From positions 19,426 to 83,425 of the IMG/VR virus record IMGVR_UViG_3300008110_000025: a DNA stretch of 64,000 nucleotides; one strand, 5' to 3'. The position numbers and the translations under genes were made by a program. Under the pieces are notes generated by a model. That model did not search any database, was not told the origin of the DNA, and worked only from the letters and a program-made list of their open reading frames with translations. Source of the DNA: a virus. Shown piece by piece: positions 6,365 through 15,580 of the stretch. Each line of letters opens with the position of its first letter. The first letter of the stretch is position 1.

Positions 6365-8566
6365 ATGTTCGGACAAGCATCAATTCCAAAGCAAAGAATC
6401 CCTCTTAATCAGAAGAATAAAGAGTGGAGAGAGAACTGTGTAGACGCATTCATTAACCTATCAAAGTTTGGTATAAGTGAACGACGCAGTTACCTTAAAT
6501 CTCTATACGACTATTATAACGGAGTTATAGATGAAGAGGACTACAACTATGTTCTTAAGCCTTATGGTAAGACTAGAAGTCACTTCCCATCTAAGCTTAG
6601 AAATTACCCGATCATTAAGCCTATCATAGACCTTCTACTTGGGGAAAAGTCTAAACGTCCATTAGACTACACAGTAACTGTACAGAATGCAGACTCTGTA
6701 AGTATCAAAGAAGAGGCTCTTAAAAATCTACTTCTTGCTAATCTAAAAGCTCAGTTCCTTGCAGAATTGGCTAAGCAAGGAGAGATTGATTACGAAGCAG
6801 AACCCCCACAACTGCCTAAGCAAATAGCAGATGAATTCAATAGAACTTATGTAGACTCTAGAGCAATTGCTGGACAAGCTAGCTTAAACTACATCATGTA
6901 CTATAATGAAATCTATGATAAGATACAGAAACAATTCTTCCATTTCCTTGTAGCAGGAGAATGCTATTCACATAAGGGAGTTAGAAGAAACGAACCTTTT
7001 TATGAAGTTATCAATCCACTAGATGTAGACTATGACAAAGATCCAGACATTGATTTTGTTGAAGATGCAGACTGGGCAATACTTAGAAAATATTCTCATG
7101 CATCCACTATCATTGATGCTTATGGTGAATACTTAACTCCTGAACAAGTATTAGAGCTCGAGTCCCCAACACATACATCTGCAGAAGCCTACCTTTTATA
7201 TAGAGCAGAAGCTAGTGGTGCAGATGATAATATCTATCGTAATAGATTAATTGAGATTATATCAGTCTACTGGAAGAGTAGAAAGAGAATAGGTTTTGTA
7301 AGTTACATTGATCCTCTTACAGGTGTCGAAGAAATGTTTGATGTAGAGGAAGAGTATAAGTTACCACAGGAGTTAAAAGACCTAGGGGCTAAGATAACTT
7401 ATGAGTGGGTCAATGAGGTTTGGGAGGGTACTAGAATTGATCGTAGATTCTACATTAACATTCGTCCTTACCCAAACCAAAGGGCTAGCCTGGATAATCC
7501 ATCTAAGTGCAAGCTCCCAATTAATGGAAGAAAATACTCAGATATTAACTCTCAGAGTGTTTCTCTAGTAAGCTTAGGTATTCCATACCAGCTTAACTAT
7601 AACATTTACAAATACCGTCTTGAACTGGCTATAGCTCGTAGTAAAGATATCATTGCTCAATTTGACATTAACATGATCCCTAAGAACTGGGACATGGATA
7701 AGTTCATGTACTTTGTAGAGGGTACAGGTATTGCTTGGGTAGATTACAACAAGGAAGGAATTCAACTATCTCCTCAGCATCAGTCTGTATTGGATATGTC
7801 TATCAAGACAATATCTCAATACCTTACTCTTCTAGAATCTATTATGATTGAGTGGGAGAAAGTTAGTGGAGTGACTAGGCAGAGACAGGGCCAAATGGGT
7901 ACCTATGAAGGAAAAGCTACATCTCAGCAGAGCATTGTTCAATCTTCGCACATTACTGAAGATATCTTTAGAAAGTTCTCTCACTTCGAGCAAAGAGAAC
8001 TCCAAGGCCTTTTGGACTACTCAAAGGAAGCTTGGCTTAACGGAAAGAAGGCAATGTATGTAATGCCTGATGGTTCTATTAATCAAATAGATCTAGAACC
8101 AATAAAGCATATGGAGTCAGAATACGGAATCTTTGTTTCTGATGCTGGCAAAGACATTGAGAAGAAACGTCAAATTGAAGGATTGGCTCAGTCTATGATT
8201 CAGAATGGCTTGCCAACTTCTGCTGTAATAAGTATATTTGAAAGTGAGAACTTCTCTCAGATTAAAGACAAAGTAGTTCAAGCTGAAAAAGCAGCTCAGG
8301 AATTGCAGCAAGCTCAGCAACAAGCAGAGCAAGAAATGAAGCAGCAAGAGTTAGAGATGAAACAGCAGGAAGTTGAAAGAGGATTTATTGAAAGAGAAAA
8401 GGATCGTCAACTTGAAATAGAAAAGGCTCTTATATCTGCTGAAGCTAGTGAGAAAGGAAGTAATGCTAATCTTGAAAAGATGATGCAAGATTTTCAAATT
8501 AAGCAGCAACAGTTGGCTCTTAAAGAAAGAGAACTAGATATAAAGGCAAATCAAACTAATGAATAA
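6365..8566 (+). CDS. Portal protein
   Basis: A 733-residue protein placed between the large terminase and the scaffold/capsid genes, as the dodecameric head-vertex portal is in crAss-like phages. The N-terminal and central parts carry features common to phage portals: a YDYYNG segment, a helical stem region, VINPLDVDYDKDPD in the wing, and the helical SIKTISQYLTLLESIMIEWEKV (about residues 479-500) leading to QMGTYEGKATSQQSIVQSS. The last 100 residues form a Gln/Glu-rich coiled coil (QQAEQEMKQQELEMKQQEVE), which may be a barrel or crown extension inside the head. The 3' end overlaps the next gene by eight bases. Confidence 0.88.
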   Translation: MFGQASIPKQRIPLNQKNKEWRENCVDAFINLSKFGISERRSYLKSLYDYYNGVIDEEDYNYVLKPYGKTRSHFPSKLRNYPIIKPIIDLLLGEKSKRPLDYTVTVQNADSVSIKEEALKNLLLANLKAQFLAELAKQGEIDYEAEPPQLPKQIADEFNRTYVDSRAIAGQASLNYIMYYNEIYDKIQKQFFHFLVAGECYSHKGVRRNEPFYEVINPLDVDYDKDPDIDFVEDADWAILRKYSHASTIIDAYGEYLTPEQVLELESPTHTSAEAYLLYRAEASGADDNIYRNRLIEIISVYWKSRKRIGFVSYIDPLTGVEEMFDVEEEYKLPQELKDLGAKITYEWVNEVWEGTRIDRRFYINIRPYPNQRASLDNPSKCKLPINGRKYSDINSQSVSLVSLGIPYQLNYNIYKYRLELAIARSKDIIAQFDINMIPKNWDMDKFMYFVEGTGIAWVDYNKEGIQLSPQHQSVLDMSIKTISQYLTLLESIMIEWEKVSGVTRQRQGQMGTYEGKATSQQSIVQSSHITEDIFRKFSHFEQRELQGLLDYSKEAWLNGKKAMYVMPDGSINQIDLEPIKHMESEYGIFVSDAGKDIEKKRQIEGLAQSMIQNGLPTSAVISIFESENFSQIKDKVVQAEKAAQELQQAQQQAEQEMKQQELEMKQQEVERGFIEREKDRQLEIEKALISAEASEKGSNANLEKMMQDFQIKQQQLALKERELDIKANQTNE

Positions 8567-9266
8567 CTCAACTAGAAGGGAATTACTTAATAAGTCTAGA
8601 TCTATAGGATATCCTGGAAATATCCTAGAGGTTTTTAGTGCTTATGACCAAGGTAGAGATCTTCTATCAGAGTATACTGCAGAGCAACAGGCTAATATGC
8701 AAGTTGCTGAAACTCCACAAGAACAAGAACAAGGATTACGACCTGCACATGCAGCTGGAAACGTAGATCAATCTATGGCCTTCCCTAATATTCAACCTGG
8801 GCAGAGTTTTAGTACTGAGGGGATGAAAATCCCTATCAATATAGATAAGATTGATAATCAAGGTAACTTAGTAGAGTCTTATAAGTCTGTACCTCCTGGG
8901 ATACAAAACTTTCCAACTGGTCCATATGCAGGAACAGTAATAGAATCACCTGCTAAATCATATGCTAGTGGAGGTCCTAACATAGGAGGAATGCCTATGC
9001 CAACTCTTCCTCAAGAAGAACCTCAGCAAGAAGAAGCTCCTCAAATGCTTGAGCAGCAACCTCCTATGCATACTAACATGCATACCCCTGGAAGTTTAGG
9101 AAATCACATGTATCCTTTCATGAAAAAGGGTCAAAGTGGAGAAATGTACTACGATGCAACAGCTCAAATGCAAGAAGATCAACCGATAGAACCCATGCAA
9201 AATACCTATTTCAAGGGGGGTTTAAGGAACAGAGTGCGATATAATAAAGCTAAGTATAAAAGATAA
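8559..9266 (+). CDS. Virion structural protein, low complexity
   Basis: A 235-residue protein rich in Pro, Gln, Met and Gly with little predicted fold apart from a short middle segment (about residues 85-130: GMKIPINIDKI, SYKSVPPGIQNFP). The tail is strongly basic (GGLRNRVRYNKAKYKR). Similar loosely ordered, basic-ended proteins follow the portal in other Bacteroidota phages and are found in virions, but I cannot assign a role. It begins eight bases inside the portal gene, so the two should be made together. A promoter-like box and the scaffold gene follow. Confidence 0.55.
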   Translation: MNNSTRRELLNKSRSIGYPGNILEVFSAYDQGRDLLSEYTAEQQANMQVAETPQEQEQGLRPAHAAGNVDQSMAFPNIQPGQSFSTEGMKIPINIDKIDNQGNLVESYKSVPPGIQNFPTGPYAGTVIESPAKSYASGGPNIGGMPMPTLPQEEPQQEEAPQMLEQQPPMHTNMHTPGSLGNHMYPFMKKGQSGEMYYDATAQMQEDQPIEPMQNTYFKGGLRNRVRYNKAKYKR

Positions 9267-9296
9267 ATTTATACTTTCGACCAAAGTACTTACTAA

Positions 9297-9304
9297 TATA
9301 TTTG
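9297..9304 (+). promoter_or_regulatory. Promoter -7 box upstream of scaffold/capsid genes
   Basis: TATATTTG (TAnnTTTG) lies five bases before the scaffold ATG at 9309, in a 42-base gap. At the 19-base distance there is TTT (9275-9277) rather than TTG, so the -33 element is imperfect. The box is identical to the one at 2329-2336. It would drive scaffold and major capsid protein up to the terminator at 11887. Confidence 0.5.
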
Positions 9305-9308
9305 TAAT

Positions 9309-10415
9309 ATGGCAACCAAAGAACAGAAATTAAACATTGCAGACATCACCTTCGACGATTTTATTGGTGATGGCTTAACTACTACAGAGGATTCTAAAGA
9401 GACCTCTGAAAACCTTGACACTTTAGAAGATGAACCAGAGGATACGGCTGATTCTGATGATGATGCAGATACTCCCGATTCTGACGATAATGATAGTGAA
9501 GATACTACTGATGAAGATGATAACGAAGATTCAGAGGGTAACGAATATGAAGAGTCAGATGAGGATACATCGATTGCAGAATCTATTGCAAAAGCTTTGG
9601 GGTACGATATCGAAAACAACTACGAGGATACTGAAGAAGGTCTGGTAGAGTTTACTAAAGATATTGCTCAGAACATTGCAGAAGATCAAATCAATGAATT
9701 GTTTCAACAATTCCCTCTAGTTCAGAAACATCTTGACTTTGTAATGGCTGGTGGAGACTCTGAGAAGTTCTTCCAAGCTTACAATCCTAATCTGGATTAC
9801 AGCCAGTATGAGATTGACAAAGGAGATATTAGAACCCAAAAGGCTTTCGTATCTGAATACTTTAAGACTAAAGGGCATGACGAAGAGTTTATCAAAGACA
9901 TGCTCGAGGATTATGAAGATTCAGGTAAACTCTATGACAAAGCTACAATTGCTCAAAAGCAACTAGCTAATGTTCAAAGAGAAGAAAGAGAAAGACTTGT
10001 AGAAGAACAGAAACAAATTCAAGCTCAAACTGCTAAGCAGCAACAAGAGTTTTGGGAGAATGTAGCTAATGTTATTGATGAGGGTAAAGAATTTGCTGGG
10101 ATCCGTATCCCTGAGAAAGAGAAAGCAAAGTTCTTCGATTATATATCGGCCCCTATTAATAAGAATGGAGCTACTAAAAGAGATGAAGATTATGCTAATG
10201 CCGAACTTGAGGTCAAACTAGCAGTTGACTATTTGATGTTCAAGGGCTTTAAGCTTAACGATATTATTAGCACTAAGGCTAAAACTGAAAGTGCTAGAAA
10301 CCTTAAAGAGAAGTTGATTAACCAGCAAGAGAGGGTTAAGAACTACGGAAAGGTTGATAAGAAAATGACAAAATTTGATCCAGACAAACTGGATATGAAG
10401 AGGCTGTTTGAATAA
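9309..10415 (+). CDS. Scaffolding protein candidate
   Basis: A 368-residue, very acidic protein directly upstream of the major capsid gene, the usual place for a capsid scaffold. Residues about 25-90 are almost entirely Asp, Glu, Ser and Thr (runs such as DSDDDADTPDSDDNDSED). The middle is helical, with a coiled coil around 215-250 (QREERERLVEEQKQIQAQTAKQQQ), and the C-terminus is Lys-rich (KVDKKMTKFDPDKLDMKRL), as expected for a capsid-contacting helix. Scaffolds direct procapsid assembly and leave before or during DNA packaging. The polyanionic part may mimic DNA inside the procapsid (inference). No protease domain is visible in it. Confidence 0.7.
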   Translation: MATKEQKLNIADITFDDFIGDGLTTTEDSKETSENLDTLEDEPEDTADSDDDADTPDSDDNDSEDTTDEDDNEDSEGNEYEESDEDTSIAESIAKALGYDIENNYEDTEEGLVEFTKDIAQNIAEDQINELFQQFPLVQKHLDFVMAGGDSEKFFQAYNPNLDYSQYEIDKGDIRTQKAFVSEYFKTKGHDEEFIKDMLEDYEDSGKLYDKATIAQKQLANVQREERERLVEEQKQIQAQTAKQQQEFWENVANVIDEGKEFAGIRIPEKEKAKFFDYISAPINKNGATKRDEDYANAELEVKLAVDYLMFKGFKLNDIISTKAKTESARNLKEKLINQQERVKNYGKVDKKMTKFDPDKLDMKRLFE

Positions 10416-10452
10416 ACTCAGACAACAATTAACTTTTAAAATTATATAGATC

Positions 10453-11865
10453 ATGGCACTAATGCAAGTACTTAAGACTTACTATAATGATGCACAGATG
10501 ACTGACACTAACTCGTTGGTTAATGCACTTATGGAACGTCCAGCGGAGCTCTCTCCGATTATTACTCATTTGGCTGGTCGTGAGGAGAAAAAATTCCCGT
10601 TGTCTTTCTTGACAGAAGGTGTTGGTAATACTCGCTCAATTGACCGTTATGAGTACGAATACCGTGTTAAAACACACGAAATTAATGTTCGTCCAGTTAT
10701 CGCAAGTGTTGGAAACGGCACAGGTGGTGCTGCTTTTACCCTTACTTTCCCTGATAAGTGGTTCATTTTCCCTTATACTTTGGTATCTCAGTCTGGTACA
10801 CTAGCTCGTATTATGACTGAGCCAGTAGCTGATGGTGCTGGTTGGAAATACACTTTGAAGATTGTATCTCCAGATGTTCCAAACGTAGCAGCAGCTGATC
10901 TAGTTGATGGTGCTCTTTGGGGTATGTTGTATGCTAACGTGGGTATTGACTTCTCACGTGGTAATGCATCTAACTGGACTGCTCCAGGTCTTGTTCGTTC
11001 TAAGATTGGTACTGTACGTAAGTCTTACCATTTCTCTGGTAACGCTAAAGATTATGTAGCTCAGTTCGAGTTGCCTTTGAAAGAAGGTTCTAAGACTAAG
11101 TTGTGGATGGATTACGAAGAGTACCGTCACATGCTTAAGTTCAAAGAAGAATGTGAAATGTACTACTGGTATGGTCAGAAGACTCACGATGCTAATGGTG
11201 TTAGCACTATGCTCGATGAGAACGGCCAACCTGTAATCTCAGGTCCTGGTTTGCTTGAGCAAATCATTAATAAGGACACTTACTCTACTCTTACTCAAGC
11301 TAAACTTGAGGAGACTATCGGTGATTTGTTCTATGGTATGACTGATGCTACTGACAAGCAAGTTACTTTGTACACTGGTATCGGTGGTGCTCGTGAATTT
11401 GACCGTGCACTTAAGTCTTACTACTCTGCTAATCCTTATCTTCAAACTACCCAGCCAACCTTCATCACTGGTTCTGGTCGTAGCTTGGGTATTACTGGTT
11501 ACTTCACTACTTATGAGCACGTAGATGGTCATAAAGTAAACGTAGTTAAGTCTCCTTTGTTTGATCACGGTCCTGTGGCTCAAGCTTCTAAGAAGCACCC
11601 AGTATCTGGTCTTCCACTCGAGTCTTATCGTATGGTGTTTGTTGACCAGTCTACTTATGATGGTGAGAATAACCTTCAGATGGTAAACAAAAAAGGTCGT
11701 GAAATGCTCCGTTGGTGTGTAGCAGGTTCAGTAGTTCCAAAAGGATTCACTGAAACTGACACCAGAGCTAGTGATATAGACGGTGCTTCTGTGCACATGT
11801 TGAAGACTGCTGGTATCCTACTTCGTCGTTTCGATACTAGCTTGGATCTTCAGTGTAACGCATAG
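10453..11865 (+). CDS. Major capsid protein (HK97-fold candidate)
   Basis: A 470-residue protein after the scaffold gene and before a strong terminator. It starts helical (LMQVLKTYYNDAQMTDTNSLVNALME) and continues into mixed alpha/beta sequence. Size and position match crAss-like capsid proteins; I see no N-terminal prohead cleavage site with certainty. Codon use differs sharply from neighbouring genes: 19 of 20 arginines are CGT or CGC, whereas adjacent genes use mostly AGA/AGG, and Gly is mainly GGT. This points to selection for heavy translation. The stop is doubled (TAG TAG). The upstream gap lacks an obvious promoter, so transcription probably comes from the box at 9297. Confidence 0.88.
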   Translation: MALMQVLKTYYNDAQMTDTNSLVNALMERPAELSPIITHLAGREEKKFPLSFLTEGVGNTRSIDRYEYEYRVKTHEINVRPVIASVGNGTGGAAFTLTFPDKWFIFPYTLVSQSGTLARIMTEPVADGAGWKYTLKIVSPDVPNVAAADLVDGALWGMLYANVGIDFSRGNASNWTAPGLVRSKIGTVRKSYHFSGNAKDYVAQFELPLKEGSKTKLWMDYEEYRHMLKFKEECEMYYWYGQKTHDANGVSTMLDENGQPVISGPGLLEQIINKDTYSTLTQAKLEETIGDLFYGMTDATDKQVTLYTGIGGAREFDRALKSYYSANPYLQTTQPTFITGSGRSLGITGYFTTYEHVDGHKVNVVKSPLFDHGPVAQASKKHPVSGLPLESYRMVFVDQSTYDGENNLQMVNKKGREMLRWCVAGSVVPKGFTETDTRASDIDGASVHMLKTAGILLRRFDTSLDLQCNA

Positions 11866-11886
11866 TAGTTTATTTGGTTTGCACTA

Positions 11887-11914
11887 AAAAGGGGGGTAAC
11901 CATTCCCCCCTTTT
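11887..11914 (+). terminator. Intrinsic terminator after major capsid gene
   Basis: A perfect 10-bp stem, AAAAGGGGGG / CCCCCCTTTT, with an eight-base loop TAACCATT, 21 bases after the capsid stop. Six G-C pairs are followed by a short T-run that belongs to the stem. The flanking A and T runs also make it usable on the other strand. It should cap the highly expressed scaffold-capsid transcript. Confidence 0.85.
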
Positions 11915-11925
11915 AAACATAAAAC

Positions 11926-11948
11926 CCTAGGTTATTCTTTCTCCTAGG
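11926..11948 (+). other. CCTAGG inverted pair in leader of next gene
   Basis: Two copies of the palindrome CCTAGG (11926-11931 and 11943-11948) are separated by 11 bases and flanked by near-complementary AA/TT. RNA from here would fold into a small hairpin about 28 bases before the ATG at 11976. It may stabilise the downstream message or bind a regulator; no T-run follows. Confidence 0.35.
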
Positions 11949-11975
11949 CTTAACTAAAGCAAAAAGAACATTATT

Positions 11976-12782
11976 ATGGATAAGAAAATTTTTATTAGAA
12001 GAAAAGAGGTTCTAAACCACCTTCCAAAGGAGATTAGAGCTGGAGCTAAAGTTAAAATCGGATCTATTTTTATAGACCGTCTCCCACTCAAAGGAGTAGA
12101 TGGAGAAGAGGAAGCTAAATTATTGAAAGGAATTATAGATGTTCCAGCAACTCACCAAGATTGGCCAGCAAAGACTAAAGATTTTTGGGCTAGCCTTAGC
12201 TTAAAAATACCTTTCGAGGGAGTTGAATTGAACATTGGTACCCATGATGATGGTACCCCAGTAAGTGCAATGGATTATATTTACTGGAAATGGTGCATGA
12301 AACATAGACAAGTAGCTATTTCTGAAGAAGAAATGAACACAGATTCAAGCAAAAAGTTCTATATTTATGACCCACAAAAGGACTTGTTGAAGAAGAACGA
12401 AAAGGTACAAGTTAAGAAAGATGCTGACAAGGAGTTTATTAAACTCAGTGGCAACATGGATAAAGTTAAAATGTTGACTAGAGTTCTTATGGGGACAGAC
12501 CCAGAAAGACTTTCGTCAATGGAACTTGAGAATAACCTGTACGACTATAAAGAAAAGAATCCAGAGAGGTTTTTAAAATATAGTCTAGATGATAACCTTG
12601 AATTGAGAGCTGAAATTGAAACTATGGTTGAAAAGTCAGTTCTTCGTAAGATTGGAAACCAACTAATCTACGAGGATGAGACAATCGGAGAGGATATCAA
12701 AGATGCAATCGTATATTTCAAAAATAAGAAAAACTCAGGTCAAGTAAATATCATGAGAGCTAGACTCCAAGAAGTGATATAA
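11976..12782 (+). CDS. Conserved head-region structural protein
   Basis: A 268-residue protein that I cannot place in a named family. It has a mixed N-terminal half (AGAKVKIGSIFIDRLPLKGVD; KIPFEGVELNIGTHDDGTPVSAMDYIYWKW) and a helical C-terminal half with conserved-looking LTRVLMGTDPERL and SVLRKIGNQLIYEDETIGED. The position, first gene after the capsid terminator and directly abutting the ring-protein candidate, fits a head-completion or auxiliary role. It has its own 110-base upstream gap with a hairpin. No signal peptide or membrane segment is present. Confidence 0.55.
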   Translation: MDKKIFIRRKEVLNHLPKEIRAGAKVKIGSIFIDRLPLKGVDGEEEAKLLKGIIDVPATHQDWPAKTKDFWASLSLKIPFEGVELNIGTHDDGTPVSAMDYIYWKWCMKHRQVAISEEEMNTDSSKKFYIYDPQKDLLKKNEKVQVKKDADKEFIKLSGNMDKVKMLTRVLMGTDPERLSSMELENNLYDYKEKNPERFLKYSLDDNLELRAEIETMVEKSVLRKIGNQLIYEDETIGEDIKDAIVYFKNKKNSGQVNIMRARLQEVI

Positions 12783-13952
12783 ATGACTGTAAACGAGATG
12801 CATATAGCTGTCAACCTGGGGGTGCAAAAACTTGCATCCTTCCAGGCTGACAACCTCTTACCTGAGGAAATTGATCATGAGTTAAATCTCTCTGTTATGA
12901 GATTCATAAAGCAGAGATATAACCCTAGTTCTAATAGACAGGGTAAAGGCTTTGAGCAATCTCAGAAAAGGATAGATGATTTAAAGCATCTTGTTAGCAC
13001 TCAAACAGGAACTACTGCATCTTTTGGATATGCAGGAGATACATTAGGAGGATACATATACACTGCTAATAATAGTAATATCTATGTAGATAGATATACT
13101 CTCCCGCTAGATTACTTGTTTCTAGTAAACATTACTGCTCAAGTGTACTATGAGTGTAATGCTTCTATTTTTCCTAAGTATACTCCAAATTTTGTAAATT
13201 TATATACAGCTGAACTAGATCTTACTCCTCCACTTCCTGGATACTTTTTAAGTATGATTGAAAGATGGGATACAGCTAGCAACAACTGGACACAGATTAC
13301 AAACGTACCATTAGGAGAAGAATTAACTAGAGACTTACTTATTAATCAAACTACATATTTCAATATACCTAGTTTAAAAGCTACTATCAATGATCTTCGT
13401 GTTGGAGCATTAAATGATACTGCTCAAGGAAATAGTGTAATAGATAGTAATACTTTATATTTAGAAAGATATAATGCTCCATTTGAAACAGATCCTAATA
13501 CAGGATATTACTTAAGACTTACATGGTTAGATGATACGGGTCCATCTAATGCTATCTATGTTTCTATTAATAAATATATATACTTTCAAACTTCTACAGA
13601 AAGAAGAGCACCTACTGCTAGCAATAGATTAAGCTACTGTAAGTTTGCTCAGCATGATGATATTATTGCAATGATGGATGACCCATTTAATATCACAGAT
13701 TATAGGTCTCCAATTTATACAATTAGAGAAAATTATATAGATATCCATACGGATAACACATTTGTTGTCCCTAATGTATTTATTAACTATATTAGAAAAC
13801 CTAAGAACATTTCACTAAGTACTGGAGTAGGTTGTGAATTACCAATTCATACCCATGACGAGATTATTGAAATGACTGTAAAGAGCATACTTGAGGGCTT
13901 TGAGTCCCAAAGGTATCAATCACAATCAATGGAAACATTTGAAAGTGAATAA
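12783..13952 (+). CDS. Head-tail connector / ring protein candidate
   Basis: A 389-residue protein starting immediately after the previous stop. The N-terminal helices (MHIAVNLGVQKLASFQADNL, LPEEIDHELNLSVMRFIKQRYN) and the C-terminal helix after CELPIHTHDEIIEMTVKSILE resemble the pattern of head-tail adaptors, where a His/Pro turn precedes a final helix packing on the portal. The middle 250 residues are beta-rich insertions. I infer a ring under the portal. It could also be a capsid-associated protein. The next gene follows after a 37-base A-rich gap. Confidence 0.5.
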   Translation: MTVNEMHIAVNLGVQKLASFQADNLLPEEIDHELNLSVMRFIKQRYNPSSNRQGKGFEQSQKRIDDLKHLVSTQTGTTASFGYAGDTLGGYIYTANNSNIYVDRYTLPLDYLFLVNITAQVYYECNASIFPKYTPNFVNLYTAELDLTPPLPGYFLSMIERWDTASNNWTQITNVPLGEELTRDLLINQTTYFNIPSLKATINDLRVGALNDTAQGNSVIDSNTLYLERYNAPFETDPNTGYYLRLTWLDDTGPSNAIYVSINKYIYFQTSTERRAPTASNRLSYCKFAQHDDIIAMMDDPFNITDYRSPIYTIRENYIDIHTDNTFVVPNVFINYIRKPKNISLSTGVGCELPIHTHDEIIEMTVKSILEGFESQRYQSQSMETFESE

Positions 13953-13989
13953 TTCAAATAATGTGTTTAACGCCTAAAATTTAAAAAAA

Positions 13990-15018
13990 ATGGCACCTCA
14001 AAATTTAAATCAGGTATTTGTAGCTAACAGTGGAGTTTTGTTGGATGACGCTGAAGCTTTTAATACTGCAGCAGCTGTAACAGCATCTAAAGTTGGTGTG
14101 TGGAATCTTGGAATTGCTACTCCAGCATACATTGATATCACTACTCCTGCAGATATGATGTCTTTGCAAGGCCCTATTCAAATTGTACAAACAATGCCTT
14201 CTGGTAGTTTGCCTATTGCTTCTCCTATTATCGATATTAAAGATATTAAGAGAATTAAGCATACTCCTGCAGCAGCATCTGTAAGACATTCTGCAGCTAT
14301 TAATGTTGGTAATCCTACTACTGGAGATAATGTTATGGTTCGTATTGCACTTCGCACTGCACCTACAGCTTATGCTAATTACTACCAAGATGGAACTGCT
14401 GTTGATCTTTCTGCATCAAATACTCAGTTTCCTCTAATTGGTAATTTCTCTGCAGGTCGTATGATCTTCAACATTGAAGTTACTGGTGCTGAGCATGCAG
14501 CTGCTGAAGCAACATTGTATGATAAAATCATTGAAAAGCTTCAGGCTAATCAAACCCTTAATGACTTGTTCAGTACTACTGATAATGGTACTGATATGGT
14601 AATTGCTGCACGTCACGCAGGAGTTGTATTTGATGTTACTATTGCTTATAGCAGTGGAACTAACACTGGAACAGCTTTGACTGCTCCAACTATGACTGGC
14701 TTTGATGCTGGTGCTGGTAACTACTGGCAAGTACTTTCTGACGAAAAATCTTGTCGTTCTAAATATGGCAATTTTAACAGAATGTATTTCCCATACAATT
14801 TCCCAACTTTTGCTCAAAGTGGTACTAGTTACGATGTTGTAGAAATTCAATATGCTCACGCTCATCCATCAGATACTGGTATCGCTAGAGCAGGTGAATT
14901 GAATACTATCAAGATCTATATTGTAGATACTGCTGCTGGTTCGACTACAGCTGATACAGTATTCCTTGGAGCATCAGCTGCTAACTGGGGTGCTACTGCA
15001 ACAGAAAGATTGTTCTAA
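13990..15018 (+). CDS. Abundant virion protein, auxiliary capsid candidate
   Basis: A 342-residue, Ala/Thr-rich, beta-dominated protein without cysteine clusters or membrane segments. It stands between a ring-protein candidate and a strong terminator. Arginine codons are about half CGT/CGC and half AGA, intermediate between the capsid gene and the rest, so it is probably the second most highly made virion protein in this block. In a podovirus-like phage a surface or auxiliary head protein fits better than a tail-tube protein. I recognise no family, so the role is inferred from position, composition and codon use. Confidence 0.5.
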   Translation: MAPQNLNQVFVANSGVLLDDAEAFNTAAAVTASKVGVWNLGIATPAYIDITTPADMMSLQGPIQIVQTMPSGSLPIASPIIDIKDIKRIKHTPAAASVRHSAAINVGNPTTGDNVMVRIALRTAPTAYANYYQDGTAVDLSASNTQFPLIGNFSAGRMIFNIEVTGAEHAAAEATLYDKIIEKLQANQTLNDLFSTTDNGTDMVIAARHAGVVFDVTIAYSSGTNTGTALTAPTMTGFDAGAGNYWQVLSDEKSCRSKYGNFNRMYFPYNFPTFAQSGTSYDVVEIQYAHAHPSDTGIARAGELNTIKIYIVDTAAGSTTADTVFLGASAANWGATATERLF

Positions 15019-15031
15019 TCTAATTAAATTG

Positions 15032-15060
15032 AAAAGTAGGGGAGCAATCCCCTACTTTTT
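15032..15060 (+). terminator. Intrinsic terminator
   Basis: A perfect 11-bp stem, AAAAGTAGGGG / CCCCTACTTTT, with a six-base loop AGCAAT and one further T, 14 bases after the previous stop. It closes the head module. A TATCTTTA sequence (15063-15070) just after it resembles a -7 box in seven of eight positions and may restart transcription for the fibre genes. Confidence 0.88.
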
Positions 15061-15086
15061 CTTATCTTTACACAAACTATAAGCTA

Positions 15087-15569
15087 ATGCCAGCTAGAAT
15101 CGAGTCTATAACTATTTCTCCAAACGGAAAGAATATAACAACAGTAGTAAGTGGTATTCCTACTAGTGATAAGCTTACGTATTACAACTACACTACTACT
15201 ACTAACTATGCAAGTGCTACAATAGCCTCAGACGCTAATGATATTCTAACTTGGAGCTTAGATTCATCAGCTGCTGGAGAAATATTTAATGGCATAATTA
15301 GTATGACATTAGAAAGTACTGGAGCTAGTAGTTATGTAGTTGGAACTACAGAGATAGATTGTTGTATAGCAGGTTTAGTAGAAAGAGGCATTACCTGCAC
15401 CTGTCAATGTGATAGGTGTGATGAAGACTTAAGAACTGCACAAAAGATAAGTCTACTTGTACAAGGAGCTAAACATGCTGCTTTTACTCCTGCTAATATT
15501 ACAGATTCAATCCTTAAATACGATAAAGCTAAAAGCTTTTGCACTGCAACATGTGCATGTGGCTGTTAA
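15087..15569 (+). CDS. Cys-rich virion-associated protein
   Basis: A 160-residue protein with a beta-rich N-terminal half (about 1-85) and a helical C-terminal half bracketed by cysteine clusters: DCCIAGLVERGITCTCQCDRC in outline near residues 92-113, and FCTATCACGC at the very end. The arrangement Cys-cluster, helix, Cys-cluster resembles a small metal-binding or disulphide-linked domain often found at the ends of fibre-type proteins of Bacteroidota phages. It is the first gene after the head-module terminator and shares a Cys-rich style with the next gene. A fibre or fibre-adaptor role is inferred. Confidence 0.5.
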   Translation: MPARIESITISPNGKNITTVVSGIPTSDKLTYYNYTTTTNYASATIASDANDILTWSLDSSAAGEIFNGIISMTLESTGASSYVVGTTEIDCCIAGLVERGITCTCQCDRCDEDLRTAQKISLLVQGAKHAAFTPANITDSILKYDKAKSFCTATCACGC

Positions 15570-15580
15570 TATACTAACTG

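Noticed and set aside
9293-9619. Minus-strand 108-residue Ser-rich frame
   Set aside because: It is the antisense of the Asp/Glu/Ser-rich part of the scaffold gene; composition follows from that repeat-like coding sequence and it has no start context of its own.
4322-11865. TAG recoding, as in some crAss-like phages
   Set aside because: TAG ends the terminase and capsid genes (the latter twice), and I saw no in-frame TAG inside the large genes.
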